Assembly: GCA_022822135.1 (NCBI GenBank)
Contig: JAJECH010000018.1
Coordinates: 238,155 to 302,154, forward strand
Length of the DNA stretch: 64,000 bases
Origin: Pseudomonadales bacterium
Lineage (GTDB): Bacteria; Pseudomonadota; Gammaproteobacteria; Pseudomonadales; Azotimanducaceae
Reading direction: 5' to 3'
This document shows, in pieces, positions 16,641 to 29,312 of the stretch. The translations under genes were made by a program, and so were the position numbers. How positions within the stretch are numbered: position 1 is the first letter of the stretch; every line of letters starts with the position of its first letter. Below the pieces are notes generated by a model, which saw only the letters and a program-made list of their open reading frames with translations, did not search any database and was not told the DNA's origin.

Positions 16641-18064
16641 AACTGGGGCTTCTGTCACTAGCTTCGACCGAAGTCTAACAAGATCAATTAACCTTCCAGC
16701 ACTGGGCAGGCGTCACACCCTATACGTCCTCTTGCGAGTTTGCAGAGTGCTGTGTTTTTAGTAAACAGTCGCAGCCACCTGGTATCTTCGACCGCCATCA
16801 GCTCAGGACGCGAAGTCCATCACCAACGCCGGCGCACCTTCTCCCGAAGTTACGGTGCCATTTTGCCTAGTTCCTTCACCTGAGTTCTCTCACGCGCCTT
16901 GGTATTCTCTACCTGACTACCTGTGTCGGTTTAGGGTACGGGCGCCGTGTAATTAACGCTAAGAGGTTTTTCCTGGAAGCATGGCATCAACGACTTCACC
17001 GACCGCAGCCGGTTCGTTATCACATCTCGGCCTTAAGGAACCCGGATTTACCTGAAGTTCCAGCCTACTTGCTTGAACTTGGACAACCAACGCCAAGCTC
17101 GTCTAGCCTTCTCCGTCACCCCAATTTGCCATACACGCCGGTACTGGAATATTAACCAGTTGTCCATCGACTACGCCTTTCGGCCTCGCCTTAGGTCCGA
17201 CTCACCCTGCGTCGACGATCGTTGCGCAGGAACCCTTAGTCATTCGGCGAGGGGGATTCTCACCCCCTTGATCGTTACTTATGTCAGCATTCTCACTTCT
17301 GATACCTCCAGCATGCCTCACGGCACACCTTCACAGGCGTACAGAACGCTCCTCTACCACCCCCGACCTTCGAAAAGGTCGTTGATCCGCAGCTTCGGTA
17401 TGTGATTTAGCCCCGTTACATCTTCCGCGCAGGCCGACTCGATCAGTGAGCTGTTACGCTTTCTTTAAAGGATGGCTGCTTCTAAGCCAACCTCCTGACT
17501 GTCTGTGCCTTCCCACATCGTTTCCCACTTAACCACAATTTGGGGACCTTAGCTGGCGGTCTGGGCTGTTTCCCTTTCGACGACGGACCTTAGCACCCGC
17601 CGTCTGTCTCCCTCACTGCACTCAACGGTATTCGGAGTTTGCATGGGGTTGGTAAGTCGGGATGACCCCCTAGCCCAAACAGTGCTCTACCCCCGATGGT
17701 GATATGAGAGGCACTACCTAAATAGTTTTCGAGGAGAACCAGCTATCTCCGAGCTTGATTAGCCTTTCACTCCTAACCACAGGTCATCCCCCCATTTTTC
17801 CACATAGGTGGGTTCGGACCTCCAGTCAGTGTTACCTGACCTTCATCCTGCCCATGGTTAGATCGCCCGGTTTCGGGTCTACTCCTACAGACTGTGTCGC
17901 CCTGTTCAGACTCGGTTTCCCTACGGCTCCCCTAAACGGTTAACCTCGCCAGCAAGAGTAAGTCGCTGACCCATTATACAAAAGGTACGCAGTCACAGCC
18001 GTCGAAACGGCCGCTCCCACTGCTTGTACGCATCCGGTTTCAGGTACTATTTCACTCCCCTAAA

Positions 18065-18096
<32 letters not shown>

Positions 18097-18725
18097 CGTT
18101 CACTATCGGTCAGTTGAGAGTATTTAGCCTTAGAGGATGGTCCCCCTATATTCAGACAGGATTTCACGTGTCCCGCCCTACTCGACGTCACTACAGAGGC
18201 GTTTTCGCGTACGGGACTATCACCCTTTGTCGTGCTTCTTTCCAGAAAGCTTCCACTAACGCTTCCGCAGCTTGATGGGCTACTCCCTTTTCGCTCGTCA
18301 CTACTAAGGGAATCTCGGTTGATTTCTTTTCCTCCGGTTACTTAGATATTTCAATTCGCCGGGTTAGCTTTACGCGCCTATAAGAATCACTTCCTTTCAG
18401 CACGTAATAGTGTCCTAAGACACTGGGTTCCCCCATTCGGACATCCCCGGATCAGAGTCTGCTAATCGACTTCCCGAGGCTTATCGCAGATTGCAACGTC
18501 CTTCATCGCCTTCAACTGCCAAGGCATTCACCAGATGCGCTTCGTCACTTGACCATATAACCGGATGCCCAGCCAAAGCCAAACACCCAGGTAAATTCGA
18601 TCGTGACGACGATCTTATTCGCCAGACACCAATGAACCGTTCGCACGGTTCGAGGAATCGCTAAAGCCGAAACCGACTTCAACCATTCCTGGCATTTCTA
18701 TTTGCGGTGAATCATTTGATTCCTG

Positions 18726-18740
18726 AATTGTTAAAGATCA
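18726..18740 (-). promoter_or_regulatory. boxA-like antitermination element before 23S
   Basis: On the minus strand TGATCTTTAACAATT, close to the boxA core of rRNA spacers, lies between tRNA-Ala and 23S. boxA recruits the NusB/NusE antitermination complex. Confidence 0.6.
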
Positions 18741-18785
18741 AAAACGCGACCATTCCGTCGCGTATCTCTCGTCGTATTGACATCA

Positions 18786-18861
18786 TGGTGGAGCCGAGGA
18801 GGATCGAACTCCTGACCTGTTGCGTGCAAAGCAACCGCTCTCCCAGCTGAGCTACGGCCCC
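18786..18861 (-). tRNA. tRNA-Ala (TGC)
   Basis: A 76-nt gene with encoded CCA, beginning GGGGCCGTAGCTCAGC. The anticodon loop TTTGCAC carries TGC. It is the second spacer tRNA of the rrn operon, between tRNA-Ile and 23S. Confidence 0.96.
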
Positions 18862-18888
18862 ATCTACATCTAGCTTAAAAGCTATCTT

Positions 18889-18965
<77 letters not shown>

Positions 18966-19075
18966 CACGGTGTCGAACGATTCAGAACAAAGCCATTCAT
19001 GTGGACGCTCAAACGCATGAGCGTCGAGCTGGACCGTGCATCCCGTCGCCGAGCGACAGTTGCCGGCCGTTAGGT

Positions 19076-20615
<1,540 letters not shown>

Positions 20616-20726
20616 AGATTGGTTTGCCTACGCATCCGATCCTCAACAAGGAGCATCAAATCGCAAGCGTGTTTGTTTGTGCTCTCAGCTCACATGAATC
20701 GAGCGCCCACACGAATGGCTTGTTCT

Positions 20727-20740
20727 GATTTTTAAAGAGC
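20727..20740 (-). promoter_or_regulatory. boxA antitermination element in the rrn leader
   Basis: On the minus strand GCTCTTTAAAAATC, matching the leader boxA core GCTCTTTAA, about 110 nt before 16S. Confidence 0.7.
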
Positions 20741-20794
20741 GACCCGGTTCGCTGAGGGCAACAGTGCCTGCCGCCTTCGGCAAAGGGGTGGGAG

Positions 20795-20822
20795 ATTATA
20801 GGAACTTCGGTAATGGATGCAA
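20795..20822 (-). promoter_or_regulatory. rRNA operon promoter
   Basis: On the minus strand -35 TTGCAT (20817-20822), 16-nt spacer, perfect -10 TATAAT (20795-20800), then a C-rich discriminator CTCCCACCCC. The 16-nt spacer and GC-rich discriminator are the known marks of promoters under stringent control by ppGpp and DksA, and a dksA gene lies 9 kb away. The -35 abuts the tyrS stop codon. Confidence 0.85.
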
Positions 20823-22103
20823 CTAACTTGTAGACGCGTCCTCATGTACGAGTAACGACCATGATTTCTTGCCGCGCCTCAGAAGGTGGTATTTACCAAA
20901 AAGTGCAGCTTCACGAGTTAGCGTCGCATCAACGTTTTCAACCTTTCGACTGTTTATCGTGACACCGCCTTGTTGAATAAGCTGTCGCGCACGTCCTTTA
21001 GATTCCGCTAACTCTACCGCTACTAATCCTTCAAGGACCTCATATTTCTCACTAACAAGTGCACTGGGCACCCCATCAAGTTGCAACTGCGCGAGATCTA
21101 CCTCAGTTAGACGCTCAACCTCGCCACCAAACAAAGCTTCCGTTATACGCTCTGCAGAACGTACTCCCGAGACGCCATGTACAAGCTCGGTAATCTGCGA
21201 TGCCAAGTGACGCTGACCTTCGCGACGTGACGGTTCAGCTTTATGCGCGTCAACGATTGCGTTAATCTCATCAGGGGCATCGTACGTAAAGTAATGCAAG
21301 AAAGAACGTACATCCGCATCGTCGATATTCATCCAAAACTGGTAAAACGAATACGGCGAGGTGAGAGCCGGATCCAACCAAATAGCACCACCGGTGCTCT
21401 TGCCGAATTTCTTGCCGTCACTCCGTTCAACTAACGGCAGGGTTAATCCGTACGTCGAACCACCTTCCACGCGACGAATCAGATCAACACCGCTCACGAT
21501 ATTGCCCCATTGATCCTGTCCACCCACCTGCACGGTGCAGTTGTAGTCTCGATAGAGTTGTAGAAAGTCAAGCGCTTGAACCAGTGCGTAACTGAATTCC
21601 GTATACGAAATCCCTCCGCCATCACGCTCAAGACGTGATCTAACCGCGTCACGTTGAATCAACGCGTTAACCGAAAAGTGTTTACCTACATCTCTCAAGA
21701 ACTCGATCAGGCTCGTGCTACTTGCCCAGTCATAGTTATTCACCGCCAATGCAGCATTCGATCCTTCGAAACTAACGAATCGGCTTGTCTGCTCCTCGAG
21801 TCGGTTGACCCATTCGTGAACGACTTCGGTCGGGTTGAGTTGACGTTCCTCATCGCGCCCGGATGGATCACCGATGAGCCCTGTAGCCCCGCCTACAAGA
21901 ATGATCGGTCGATGACCATTCCGCTGAAACCGACCTAGCGTAAGCAGCGGGACGAGATTACCTACATGAAGGCTGGGCGCCGTTGGATCAAAGCCGCAAT
22001 ACACTGTTCTCGAATCGCTCGCTAAGTGATGATCGAGTTCGTGCCCATGGGACCTTTGCACGAGCAATCCGCGAATATCAAGTTCTTTGAGAATATCTGG
22101 CAT
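20823..22103 (-). CDS. tyrS: Tyrosyl-tRNA synthetase
   Basis: 426 residues from the chosen start MPDILKEL; the open frame extends 43 codons further but that part has no counterpart in the family. It charges tRNA-Tyr. The class I signatures are HVGN in SLHVGNLVPLL and KFGKS in RSDGKKFGKS. The Tyr/ATP pocket stretch YCGFDPTAPSLH and the GGQDQWGN motif are present, with an S4-type RNA-binding domain at the C-terminus (AVELAESKGRARQLIQQGGVTINSRKV). It sits directly upstream of the rrn operon on the same strand, as in Pseudomonas, with no terminator between them. No clear ribosome-binding site precedes this ATG. Confidence 0.95.
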   Translation of the reverse strand: MPDILKELDIRGLLVQRSHGHELDHHLASDSRTVYCGFDPTAPSLHVGNLVPLLTLGRFQRNGHRPIILVGGATGLIGDPSGRDEERQLNPTEVVHEWVNRLEEQTSRFVSFEGSNAALAVNNYDWASSTSLIEFLRDVGKHFSVNALIQRDAVRSRLERDGGGISYTEFSYALVQALDFLQLYRDYNCTVQVGGQDQWGNIVSGVDLIRRVEGGSTYGLTLPLVERSDGKKFGKSTGGAIWLDPALTSPYSFYQFWMNIDDADVRSFLHYFTYDAPDEINAIVDAHKAEPSRREGQRHLASQITELVHGVSGVRSAERITEALFGGEVERLTEVDLAQLQLDGVPSALVSEKYEVLEGLVAVELAESKGRARQLIQQGGVTINSRKVENVDATLTREAALFGKYHLLRRGKKSWSLLVHEDASTS

Positions 22104-22404
22104 CAAGGAGGTTTTCTTGCGAAAGATAGTGACACTGTCAGGAAGATTATTCGATATACTATCTCGACTAACAGAATGTACAGTCACACGGTCGTACCGT
22201 GAGCCGCGCTTTCGCGTCGGAGAAAGTGCCAATTTCCGTTTTTAACGGTGTCCAGCGCGTACACGTAGTGGCTTGTTGATTTTGCGATCTACAAGGAAGT
22301 AGACCTTGACCGACACAAGGAGTGCAAAAGAAGTGACCCGTGCAAGTTCCTAAAAAGCGAACGTAGGAGTAGGTACCGTTAATTCAATCCTCGAGAAAAT
22401 ACCG
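22104..22404. other. Divergent intergenic region tyrS / M23 peptidase
   Basis: About 300 bp with no convincing coding frame other than the N-terminal extension frame of tyrS. Promoters for both directions are expected here; I could not assign them. Confidence 0.4.
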
Positions 22405-23703
22405 GTGCTCGCCACGTTTGGTGTTTTCGTTGCTGTCGTCGTTTACCTTTCCGCGCAAGCATATCTCGCGTTCCCATCGCCAGATACCGACAACGCTGTA
22501 TTACCAGATGTAATCACAGAGCCAGCTTCGTACGAAAGCGAAGTTGACGCAGTTTTGGCGCAGATTGACTACGATCACCCACCGGCGCCTCGGTTTGTTT
22601 CATATCGAATCGAAAGCGGTGATACGTTGGGTGCCCTTCTAGCTTCTTTCGGCACCGATGAGAGAGACATCAATCGCGTTGTTACATGTCGAGGCGAGTG
22701 TCGAAAACTACATCGATTGATACCTGGTTCATGGTTAATTACGCGATTGAGTCACGACAATCGACTGCTATCGATTGGTCAGTCACTGCAATATGGTCAG
22801 ATTCGGCAATACCGGTTTTCTCCTGATGGCGTTGAGGTTTCATCGACGCAGCTAGAGCGTCATGCCATACCAGCTTACAAGCACGTTGTTATTCGTGACG
22901 GCGAATCGCCAATCAGTGCTGCATTGCGTGTAGGTGGCATTAAAGAATCGACCGTTCTACGGGCGACCCAGATTCTCGAATATGACATCGACTTTTGGCG
23001 CAACGTATATCCGAACGACGAATTTGAAATCTACTTTGATCAGATTTTTGTGGACGAAGAATACGTCCAAGATGGTGACATCTATGCGCTGCGGTTTACG
23101 AATCGAGGTAGGTTGCATGACGCCTACCTACACGCTGACGGGATGCATTACGAAGCAGACGGATCAGCAATTCAAAAGCAGTTCTTGAAAGCACCGCTTC
23201 AATACAAGCGGATTTCATCGAACTTTTCGAACGCTCGAAAACACCCGATCCTCGGTTACACGCGAGCCCATAGAGGTACTGACTACGCAGCGCCACGGGG
23301 AACACCCGTTCGATCAACTGCAGACGGTATTGTTAGCCGCGTGGTGCGCAACGATCGTGCTGCAGGGAATTTCCTTGCCGTGAAGCATTCGAACGGGTTT
23401 GAAACTCGATACCTCCATTTGAGTGGCTTCGCACCGGGAATAAATAAAGGTACGCGTGTGTTGCGAGGCAGTACGATTGGGTACGTTGGATCGACAGGTT
23501 ACAGCACGGGTCCCCATTTACATTACGAAGTGATTAAGAATGGACGTCACCTTAATCCGCTTACCGTACCGAATCCGAGCGTTGAAAGCCTTGAAGGAAC
23601 TCAAAAGAACATTTTCTTGGCGAACGTCGAAAACTATCTAGATACGATCGAGAGATTTCGCGAACAGAGTCTGCTCGCCGAACCGGTCGCTGTCGCTCAA
23701 TAA
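22405..23703 (+). CDS. M23 family peptidoglycan DD-endopeptidase (MepM-like)
   Basis: A 432-residue protein anchored by an N-terminal hydrophobic span (residues 2-22). Next comes a LysM/OapA-like region (about 64-135, SYRIESGDTLGALLASF), then a spacer and the LytM/M23 zinc-peptidase domain. Zinc ligands are visible as H289 and D293 (HRGTD) and the HLH pair (H371, H373), with H338 in the YLHLS motif. Enzymes of this kind cut cross-links in periplasmic peptidoglycan so the wall can grow. The start is a GTG; no in-frame alternative exists before an upstream stop. It precedes anmK by 17 bp, so release of wall material and recycling are co-expressed. Confidence 0.9.
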   Translation: MLATFGVFVAVVVYLSAQAYLAFPSPDTDNAVLPDVITEPASYESEVDAVLAQIDYDHPPAPRFVSYRIESGDTLGALLASFGTDERDINRVVTCRGECRKLHRLIPGSWLITRLSHDNRLLSIGQSLQYGQIRQYRFSPDGVEVSSTQLERHAIPAYKHVVIRDGESPISAALRVGGIKESTVLRATQILEYDIDFWRNVYPNDEFEIYFDQIFVDEEYVQDGDIYALRFTNRGRLHDAYLHADGMHYEADGSAIQKQFLKAPLQYKRISSNFSNARKHPILGYTRAHRGTDYAAPRGTPVRSTADGIVSRVVRNDRAAGNFLAVKHSNGFETRYLHLSGFAPGINKGTRVLRGSTIGYVGSTGYSTGPHLHYEVIKNGRHLNPLTVPNPSVESLEGTQKNIFLANVENYLDTIERFREQSLLAEPVAVAQ

Positions 23704-23720
23704 TCGAAACGTAATCACCT

Positions 23721-24818
23721 ATGTTGTTTGTCGGTGTGATGACCGGCACCAGCGTCGACGGCTTAGATCTCGCGCTGCTTGATCTGCCTCGCGACCTAAA
23801 ACCCCGCACAGCCCGCACGATTCCGTTTCCGCGTTCCCTACGCGATCAACTGATCTCGCTAGGCTCGACTGGAAACGATGAGATCTTTCGAATGGGCGAA
23901 GCACACGTGCAACTGGGGAACTTTATCGCGTCAGCATGTCTCGAGTTCATTGCAGAACATGACATTAGCACAGACGCGATTCGAGCAATAGGCAGTCATG
24001 GCCAGACGATACGCCACCACCCCAATGCGAGCCACCCATTCTCGATCCAAATCGGCAGTGGACACGTGATTGCAGAAAGAACCGGTATCGATGTTGTCGC
24101 CGACTTTCGCGGTCGCGATATCGCTGCAGGCGGTCAAGGGGCGCCGTTGGTTCCGAGCTACCATGACGCACTATTTGGCGATCCCGAGCTCTCGCGAGTC
24201 GTCGTCAACATTGGAGGAATCGCGAATATTTCCATCTTGAACCCGCAACATACCGAGTCTAGCGGTTTTGATACGGGTCCGGGTAACGCGTTATTAGATG
24301 CTTGGATCGACGAATGCCAGAACAAACCGTACGATGCAAATGGTTCCTGGGCAACAACAGGCAAGGTACACGATTCACTGCTCAAACAATTACTTAGTGA
24401 TCCTTACTACGAGGAGAATCCACCCAAGAGCACCGGAAAGGAGCGCTTCAATCTACCTTACTTGCGTAAGTACATTGCGGACTATCCAAACGTCACACAT
24501 GCTGACATTCAAGCCACGCTTGTCGAATTAACTGCCCTAACGATCACGTCGGGAATCGAGGAGTATGCAACGACGTGTAGCGACGTCGTGATATGCGGCG
24601 GCGGTCGTCTTAATGACTACCTCATGCTGCGGTTAGAAGCGCTTAATCCAAATCGTGTAATTCGCCGATCGGAATCATTAGGAATCGATGGAGACGCAAT
24701 TGAAGCAGCGGCGTTCGCATACCTGGCGTGGCAGTTTATTGAGAGATTGCCTGGCAACCAACCTAAAGTAACGGGTGCGATCGGCTCGCGTGTGTTGGGG
24801 TGTCTGTACCCCGCCTAG
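23721..24818 (+). CDS. anmK: Anhydro-N-acetylmuramic acid kinase
   Basis: A 365-residue cytoplasmic kinase that turns 1,6-anhydro-MurNAc, released by wall turnover, into MurNAc-6-phosphate. The N-terminal phosphate loop MTGTSVDGLDLAL, the FDTGPGNALLDAW segment and the late VICGGGRLNDYLM are the family signatures, and the length is normal. It follows the M23 peptidase gene and converges on erpA, exactly as in Pseudomonas. Confidence 0.95.
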   Translation: MLFVGVMTGTSVDGLDLALLDLPRDLKPRTARTIPFPRSLRDQLISLGSTGNDEIFRMGEAHVQLGNFIASACLEFIAEHDISTDAIRAIGSHGQTIRHHPNASHPFSIQIGSGHVIAERTGIDVVADFRGRDIAAGGQGAPLVPSYHDALFGDPELSRVVVNIGGIANISILNPQHTESSGFDTGPGNALLDAWIDECQNKPYDANGSWATTGKVHDSLLKQLLSDPYYEENPPKSTGKERFNLPYLRKYIADYPNVTHADIQATLVELTALTITSGIEEYATTCSDVVICGGGRLNDYLMLRLEALNPNRVIRRSESLGIDGDAIEAAAFAYLAWQFIERLPGNQPKVTGAIGSRVLGCLYPA

Positions 24819-24842
24819 TCACAAATCAATAATTCACGCTCG

Positions 24843-25175
24843 CTATAAGGCGAACGAGTTACCACATCCACACGTGGACGACGCATTAGGGTTGTTCACA
24901 ACAAACTGCGATCCTTGAAGGTCTTCCTTAAAGTCGATCTCAGCACCGGCAAGATACGGATAACTCATTGAATCGACCACCATCAGTACGCCACTGCGTT
25001 CCACTACAGCGTCATCTTCGGCGGTTGCGTCATCAAAAGTGAAACCGTATGAAAATCCATTGCAGCCGCCACCCGTAATGAACACGCGAAGTTTCAGATC
25101 TGGATCGCCCTCTTCAACGATCAAATCGTGTACTTTGCGCGCGGCGCGTTCTGAAAAATGGATATCGGTATTCAT
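24843..25175 (-). CDS. erpA: A-type iron-sulfur carrier ErpA
   Basis: 110 residues from the chosen start MNTDIHFSE; the frame extends 17 codons upstream without family counterpart. ErpA delivers Fe-S clusters to enzymes, among them those of isoprenoid synthesis. The three cluster cysteines are in [11 protein letters not shown] and near the C-terminus in CGCGNSF. It is convergent with anmK and starts 29 bp from the divergent ClC gene. Confidence 0.95.
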   Translation of the reverse strand: MNTDIHFSERAARKVHDLIVEEGDPDLKLRVFITGGGCNGFSYGFTFDDATAEDDAVVERSGVLMVVDSMSYPYLAGAEIDFKEDLQGSQFVVNNPNASSTCGCGNSFAL

Positions 25176-25204
25176 AGTCTCTAATCTGAATTTTAGCGTC
25201 TGAT

Positions 25205-26524
25205 ATGACTGAGCCACATTCAGCACTACGTCGGTCTGTCGATGCTCTCCAATACATAAGACTCGTCGCAGTTGCTGCGCTCATAGCAGTGCTAGTCACC
25301 TTGGTCATCGCCGGACTGTTTCACGCCATTCGACTCTTGTCGCTGGCTGTCGGAATGCAACTAGACCGGTTTGAGGACTCCCCTATATGGTTGCGTTCTT
25401 TACTCCCGCTTGTCGGCTTTCTGCTTCTGATGACGTACGTGCGAGTTTTTCGCGTAGACGGTAGGGACGTCGGCGGAACCCATACGTTAAACCGCATCGC
25501 GAACTACAACGGCGAGTTCCCGTGGCGAAATGCGATCATGCAATTCGTTAGTGCCGCAACTGCCTTAGCCGCAGGATTCTCAGGTGGACGGGATGGACCT
25601 GGTTTGCATCTCGGCGCATGGGTGGCATCAACGTTTCGGCCGCGGATGAGACTAACTCGCGCTGAGGTAGATCTATTGATACGGATCGGTATGACCGCAG
25701 CTATCGCCGCTGGTTTTCATACGACCTTTGCCGCAATTTTGTTCGTAGCAGGCATCATCAGAACCGAGCCAATATCCGCCCGAAGTTTTATTCCGTTAAC
25801 GACTGCGGCGGTAATCGGGAGCATTCTTTCTACTTGGCTTGGCGTTGATCAGTTGCTAGTGGGAACTCGGATCTATGCCACGCTAGGCATGATCGAATGG
25901 GCACTCGTCATATCGATCGCGATTCCCACCATGTTGGTTGGCGTTGCTACCATGCGACTCGTGATCGACTTCACGCGCGTGCGTGGTCCGTTATACGCTC
26001 GTGTGATGGTGATGGCTCTATTAACGGCAGGACTCGCTGTGATTTTTCCAGATGTGCTCGGACTGGGGTTTGACACGCTGACCGCGTTAGAGCAAGATCG
26101 ACTTGAGGTCGGTATGCTGTACCTGGTCGCATTCGTAACGATCAAGCTGCTACTCACCTCGGCTTCTGTCGCATTCGGTGTCCCATTGGGAGTCATTGGA
26201 CCCACTATCGTCAATGGCGGTGCATTAGGTGCTCTGTGTTACTCAGCACTCACGTTTGCGTTCCCGGAACTAGTGGTTGCGCCAGTGAGCTTGTACGTTC
26301 TGCTTGGCGCTGCGGCTTTGCTTGGGACTGTTTTTAACGTCCCGTTCGCTGCCATCGTGTTCTTCTTGGAACTCACAATGAACCTCTGGTTAACGCTTCA
26401 AGTTGCTGTAACGATTGTGCTTGCGCACGAATGCAAAATAAAACTATGGGGAACTCAATCGATCTTTGAAGCACGCTTAGCTGCCCAAGGTATCAGTGTG
26501 CGCAATCGCAACGAACTAATCTAG
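25205..26524 (+). CDS. ClC family chloride channel/transporter
   Basis: A 439-residue integral membrane protein with about ten hydrophobic spans. ClC selectivity-filter landmarks are recognisable though drifted: GGRDGPGLH in place of GREGP, and [11 protein letters not shown] for the GxFxP loop. The GSGIP position reads GGTHTLNRI, a strong departure from the usual filter. The position of the external gating glutamate (GREGP) holds Asp. This suggests an altered ion preference or uncoupled channel behaviour. There are no C-terminal CBS domains. Confidence 0.8.
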   Translation: MTEPHSALRRSVDALQYIRLVAVAALIAVLVTLVIAGLFHAIRLLSLAVGMQLDRFEDSPIWLRSLLPLVGFLLLMTYVRVFRVDGRDVGGTHTLNRIANYNGEFPWRNAIMQFVSAATALAAGFSGGRDGPGLHLGAWVASTFRPRMRLTRAEVDLLIRIGMTAAIAAGFHTTFAAILFVAGIIRTEPISARSFIPLTTAAVIGSILSTWLGVDQLLVGTRIYATLGMIEWALVISIAIPTMLVGVATMRLVIDFTRVRGPLYARVMVMALLTAGLAVIFPDVLGLGFDTLTALEQDRLEVGMLYLVAFVTIKLLLTSASVAFGVPLGVIGPTIVNGGALGALCYSALTFAFPELVVAPVSLYVLLGAAALLGTVFNVPFAAIVFFLELTMNLWLTLQVAVTIVLAHECKIKLWGTQSIFEARLAAQGISVRNRNELI

Positions 26525-26534
26525 GACTGAATCC

Positions 26535-26963
26535 GTGTACCTCACCATCAAGTCGTTACATCTGATCACCATGGTGGCATGGTTCGCCGCGATGTTCTAC
26601 CTGCCACGCCTCTTCGTGTATCACTGTGCCGCACCGAATGCACAAGCAGCGGAGATGCTCACGATGATGGAGCATCGGCTGTACCGTGCGATCATGACGC
26701 CCGCAGCTTTACTCACATTGATTTTTGGAATCTGGTTAGCGCTGCTCAACTGGGCGGTGTACGAATCTGCGCTCTGGTTCTGGGTTAAATTACTGTGCGT
26801 TCTGGCATTGTTCGCGTACCATGGCATGTGTGGCGGTATGGTTCGTGCCTTCCGCAACAATACCAATAAACGAAGTCAGAAGTTCTACCGCGTATTCAAT
26901 GAAGTACCTCTGCTTTTCCTGGTGCTGATCGTAATGCTCGCGGTGTTTAGACCCAACATCTAA
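26535..26963 (+). CDS. hemJ: HemJ-type protoporphyrinogen IX oxidase
   Basis: A 142-residue protein with four hydrophobic spans and GTG start. The pattern [24 protein letters not shown] carries the conserved His and Arg of the HemJ (UPF0093) family, followed by W-x-K-L...YH and N(E)[10 protein letters not shown]. HemJ oxidises protoporphyrinogen IX in the penultimate heme step, in the membrane. It lies 22 bp before hemL, an early heme gene, which supports the call. Confidence 0.88.
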   Translation: MYLTIKSLHLITMVAWFAAMFYLPRLFVYHCAAPNAQAAEMLTMMEHRLYRAIMTPAALLTLIFGIWLALLNWAVYESALWFWVKLLCVLALFAYHGMCGGMVRAFRNNTNKRSQKFYRVFNEVPLLFLVLIVMLAVFRPNI

Positions 26964-26985
26964 CTCATCTTTCAGGCCTACCTAT

Positions 26986-28272
26986 ATGACACGTCCAACG
27001 TCCGACGCGCTTTACGACCGTGCCTGTAAGGTCATACCAGGTGGCGTAAATTCTCCGGTTAGAGCTTTCCGCGGCGTCGGTGGGACGCCGGTTTTCTTCA
27101 AAGACGCAGACGGTGCGTATATCACCGACGTAGACGGCAATCGGTACATTGATTACGTCGCATCGTGGGGACCAATGCTGCAAGGGTTTTCCTTTCAACC
27201 GGTCATCGACGCAGTACGAGAACAAGCTCAACTCGCAATGAGCTTTGGCGCACCCACAGAAATCGAAGTGAAGATGGCGGAGTTGATCTGTGATCTGGTA
27301 CCCAGTGTCGAAATGGTCCGTATGGTCAATTCAGGCACTGAAGCGACGATGTCAGCGATTCGACTCGCGCGAGGGATCACCGGTCGGGACAAAATCGTGA
27401 AGTTCGAAGGTGGATTTCACGGCCACGGTGATTCACTATTGGTCAAAGCCGGTTCTGGCGTCCTTACATTGGGACTCCCCGATTCTCCCGGTGTACCGAG
27501 TGATCTCGCGCAACACACGATTACCGTGCCATATAACGACCTTGATGCGACCGCGCGTGTATTTGACGTCTACGGACCTGCGATCGCCGCAGTCATTGTC
27601 GAACCTGTCGCCGGCAATATGGGGTGCATTCCTCCACTACCCGGTTTTCTCGAAGGTCTCCGTACGCAGACTACTGAACATGGCGCGCTGCTGATTTTCG
27701 ATGAAGTCATGACGGGATTCCGTGTCGCACCGGGCGGAGCACAACAGCTTTTCAATGTGCAACCTGATCTCACCACACTTGGCAAGGTCATCGGCGGTGG
27801 CTTACCTGTCGGAGCGTTCGGCGGTCGAGCAGACTATATGGAACAATTGGCACCCATTGGATCAATCTATCAATCCGGCACTTTGTCCGGAAATCCACTT
27901 GCGATGGAATCGGGATACGCACTTCTGAGTTCACTTGATGCGACACACTATTCGCAGCTTGAACAGCAAACAACACGTCTCGTCACTGAACTAAAGGAAC
28001 GAGCCGAAGCTAACAATATCAACGTGGTCATCAATGACGTCTGCGCGATGTTCAGTGTCTTTTTCACGGACCAGCCAGAGGTAACCTGCTATTCCCACGT
28101 GAGTGCTGCTGATGCAGACCGCTACCGTAGTTTCTTCCACGGAATGCTCGCGGAAGGCGTCTACTTCGCGCCATCGCCATTCGAGGCCGCATTTGTGAGC
28201 ACCTGCCACACCGACGCGATCCTTGACACCACTTTATCTGCGGTCGACAAGGTCTTTTCTCAACTCGCATGA
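26986..28272 (+). CDS. hemL: Glutamate-1-semialdehyde 2,1-aminomutase
   Basis: A 428-residue PLP enzyme that makes 5-aminolevulinate from glutamate-1-semialdehyde, in the cytosol. [28 protein letters not shown] and the PLP lysine in [18 protein letters not shown] are all present; the length is normal. Its TGA overlaps the ATG of the following PfkB kinase gene by 4 bp. Confidence 0.96.
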   Translation: MTRPTSDALYDRACKVIPGGVNSPVRAFRGVGGTPVFFKDADGAYITDVDGNRYIDYVASWGPMLQGFSFQPVIDAVREQAQLAMSFGAPTEIEVKMAELICDLVPSVEMVRMVNSGTEATMSAIRLARGITGRDKIVKFEGGFHGHGDSLLVKAGSGVLTLGLPDSPGVPSDLAQHTITVPYNDLDATARVFDVYGPAIAAVIVEPVAGNMGCIPPLPGFLEGLRTQTTEHGALLIFDEVMTGFRVAPGGAQQLFNVQPDLTTLGKVIGGGLPVGAFGGRADYMEQLAPIGSIYQSGTLSGNPLAMESGYALLSSLDATHYSQLEQQTTRLVTELKERAEANNINVVINDVCAMFSVFFTDQPEVTCYSHVSAADADRYRSFFHGMLAEGVYFAPSPFEAAFVSTCHTDAILDTTLSAVDKVFSQLA

Positions 28273-29312
28273 ATCACCCTCAATTCGATGTATTTGGTAT
28301 CGGCAATGCGTTGCTTGATGTCGAATATCGAGTAACGGATGAATTTCTCATTCAACACGGCATCGAAAAGCGCCGCATGACCCTTGTAGATCAAGATCGA
28401 ATGTTGCGACTGATCAACGCACTTGAGAACGACGCTATATCTTCAAACTGTGGCGGTTCCGTCGCTAACACCATGTACGCCATGCGCGGATTCGGTCGCC
28501 ATACGTATCTCACCTGTCGTGTTGCACCCGACGACGCAGGTCGTCACTTTGTCATGCAGCTTGAAAGCGCTGGAATTGGCACTAACACGATATTGCCAAC
28601 CGACGAAGGTGTGACGGGGCGTTGCCTCGTTCTCATTACAGAAGATGCTGAACGCACGATGAACACCTGCCTTGGCGTATCAGAACAGCTCTTGTCCGCA
28701 CAAGTAGATACTGAGGCCCTTCGTAATTCGAAAAGCATCTATATTGAAGGTTATCTCGCATCGTCCGAAACCGGTCATCTCGCCGCAACGCGCGCACGAG
28801 AAATTGCCGACGAGTACCAACTCCAAACAAACCTAACACTAGCGGATACCAGCATGGTCAAGCTGTTTCGACCACAGCTCGAAACGATCATTGGGAATGG
28901 TCTCACCCGAGTGTTCGCGAATTTAGAGGAAGCGCTCGAATGGTGCCGTACGGACCGACTCGACATCGCACTGACACAGCTTCGAGACATTGCGCGCGAA
29001 GCCGTTATAACGCTCGGACCGGAGGGCTGCTCGATTGACAACGGGAGGGAACGCATCCACGTAGACGCATTTCCTGTCATTCCGACTGACCTCAATGGCG
29101 CCGGTGATATGTTTGCGGCCGCGTACCTTTCCACTATCGGCGACTACGACACCGGAAACGCAGCACGCTTCGCTAACTTCGCGGCTTCACGCGTTATTCA
29201 ATGTACTGGCGCACGACTTGAATCGATTTCGGCCTATGCCGCAATCATGCGACAGTACTTGACGATCCAAGAAACGGAACCGACCGGTCAAGCAAGAGTT
29301 TCGTCGGCGTAA
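28269..29312 (+). CDS. PfkB family kinase, probably adenosine kinase-like
   Basis: A 347-residue ribokinase-fold protein. The GIGNALLDV start and the [18 protein letters not shown] substrate-lid region resemble the adenosine/sugar-kinase branch. The anion-hole motif near the C-terminus reads [14 protein letters not shown], with the catalytic Asp in GAGD. The substrate is most likely a nucleoside; a sugar is possible. It is coupled to hemL by an ATGA overlap, and its 3' end overlaps the convergent sfsA gene by 68 bp. Confidence 0.82.
   Translation: MNHPQFDVFGIGNALLDVEYRVTDEFLIQHGIEKRRMTLVDQDRMLRLINALENDAISSNCGGSVANTMYAMRGFGRHTYLTCRVAPDDAGRHFVMQLESAGIGTNTILPTDEGVTGRCLVLITEDAERTMNTCLGVSEQLLSAQVDTEALRNSKSIYIEGYLASSETGHLAATRAREIADEYQLQTNLTLADTSMVKLFRPQLETIIGNGLTRVFANLEEALEWCRTDRLDIALTQLRDIAREAVITLGPEGCSIDNGRERIHVDAFPVIPTDLNGAGDMFAAAYLSTIGDYDTGNAARFANFAASRVIQCTGARLESISAYAAIMRQYLTIQETEPTGQARVSSA

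Noticed and set aside
22104..22232. 43-codon N-terminal extension of tyrS
   Set aside because: The family starts at MPDILKEL; the extension has no counterpart and no good ribosome-binding site.
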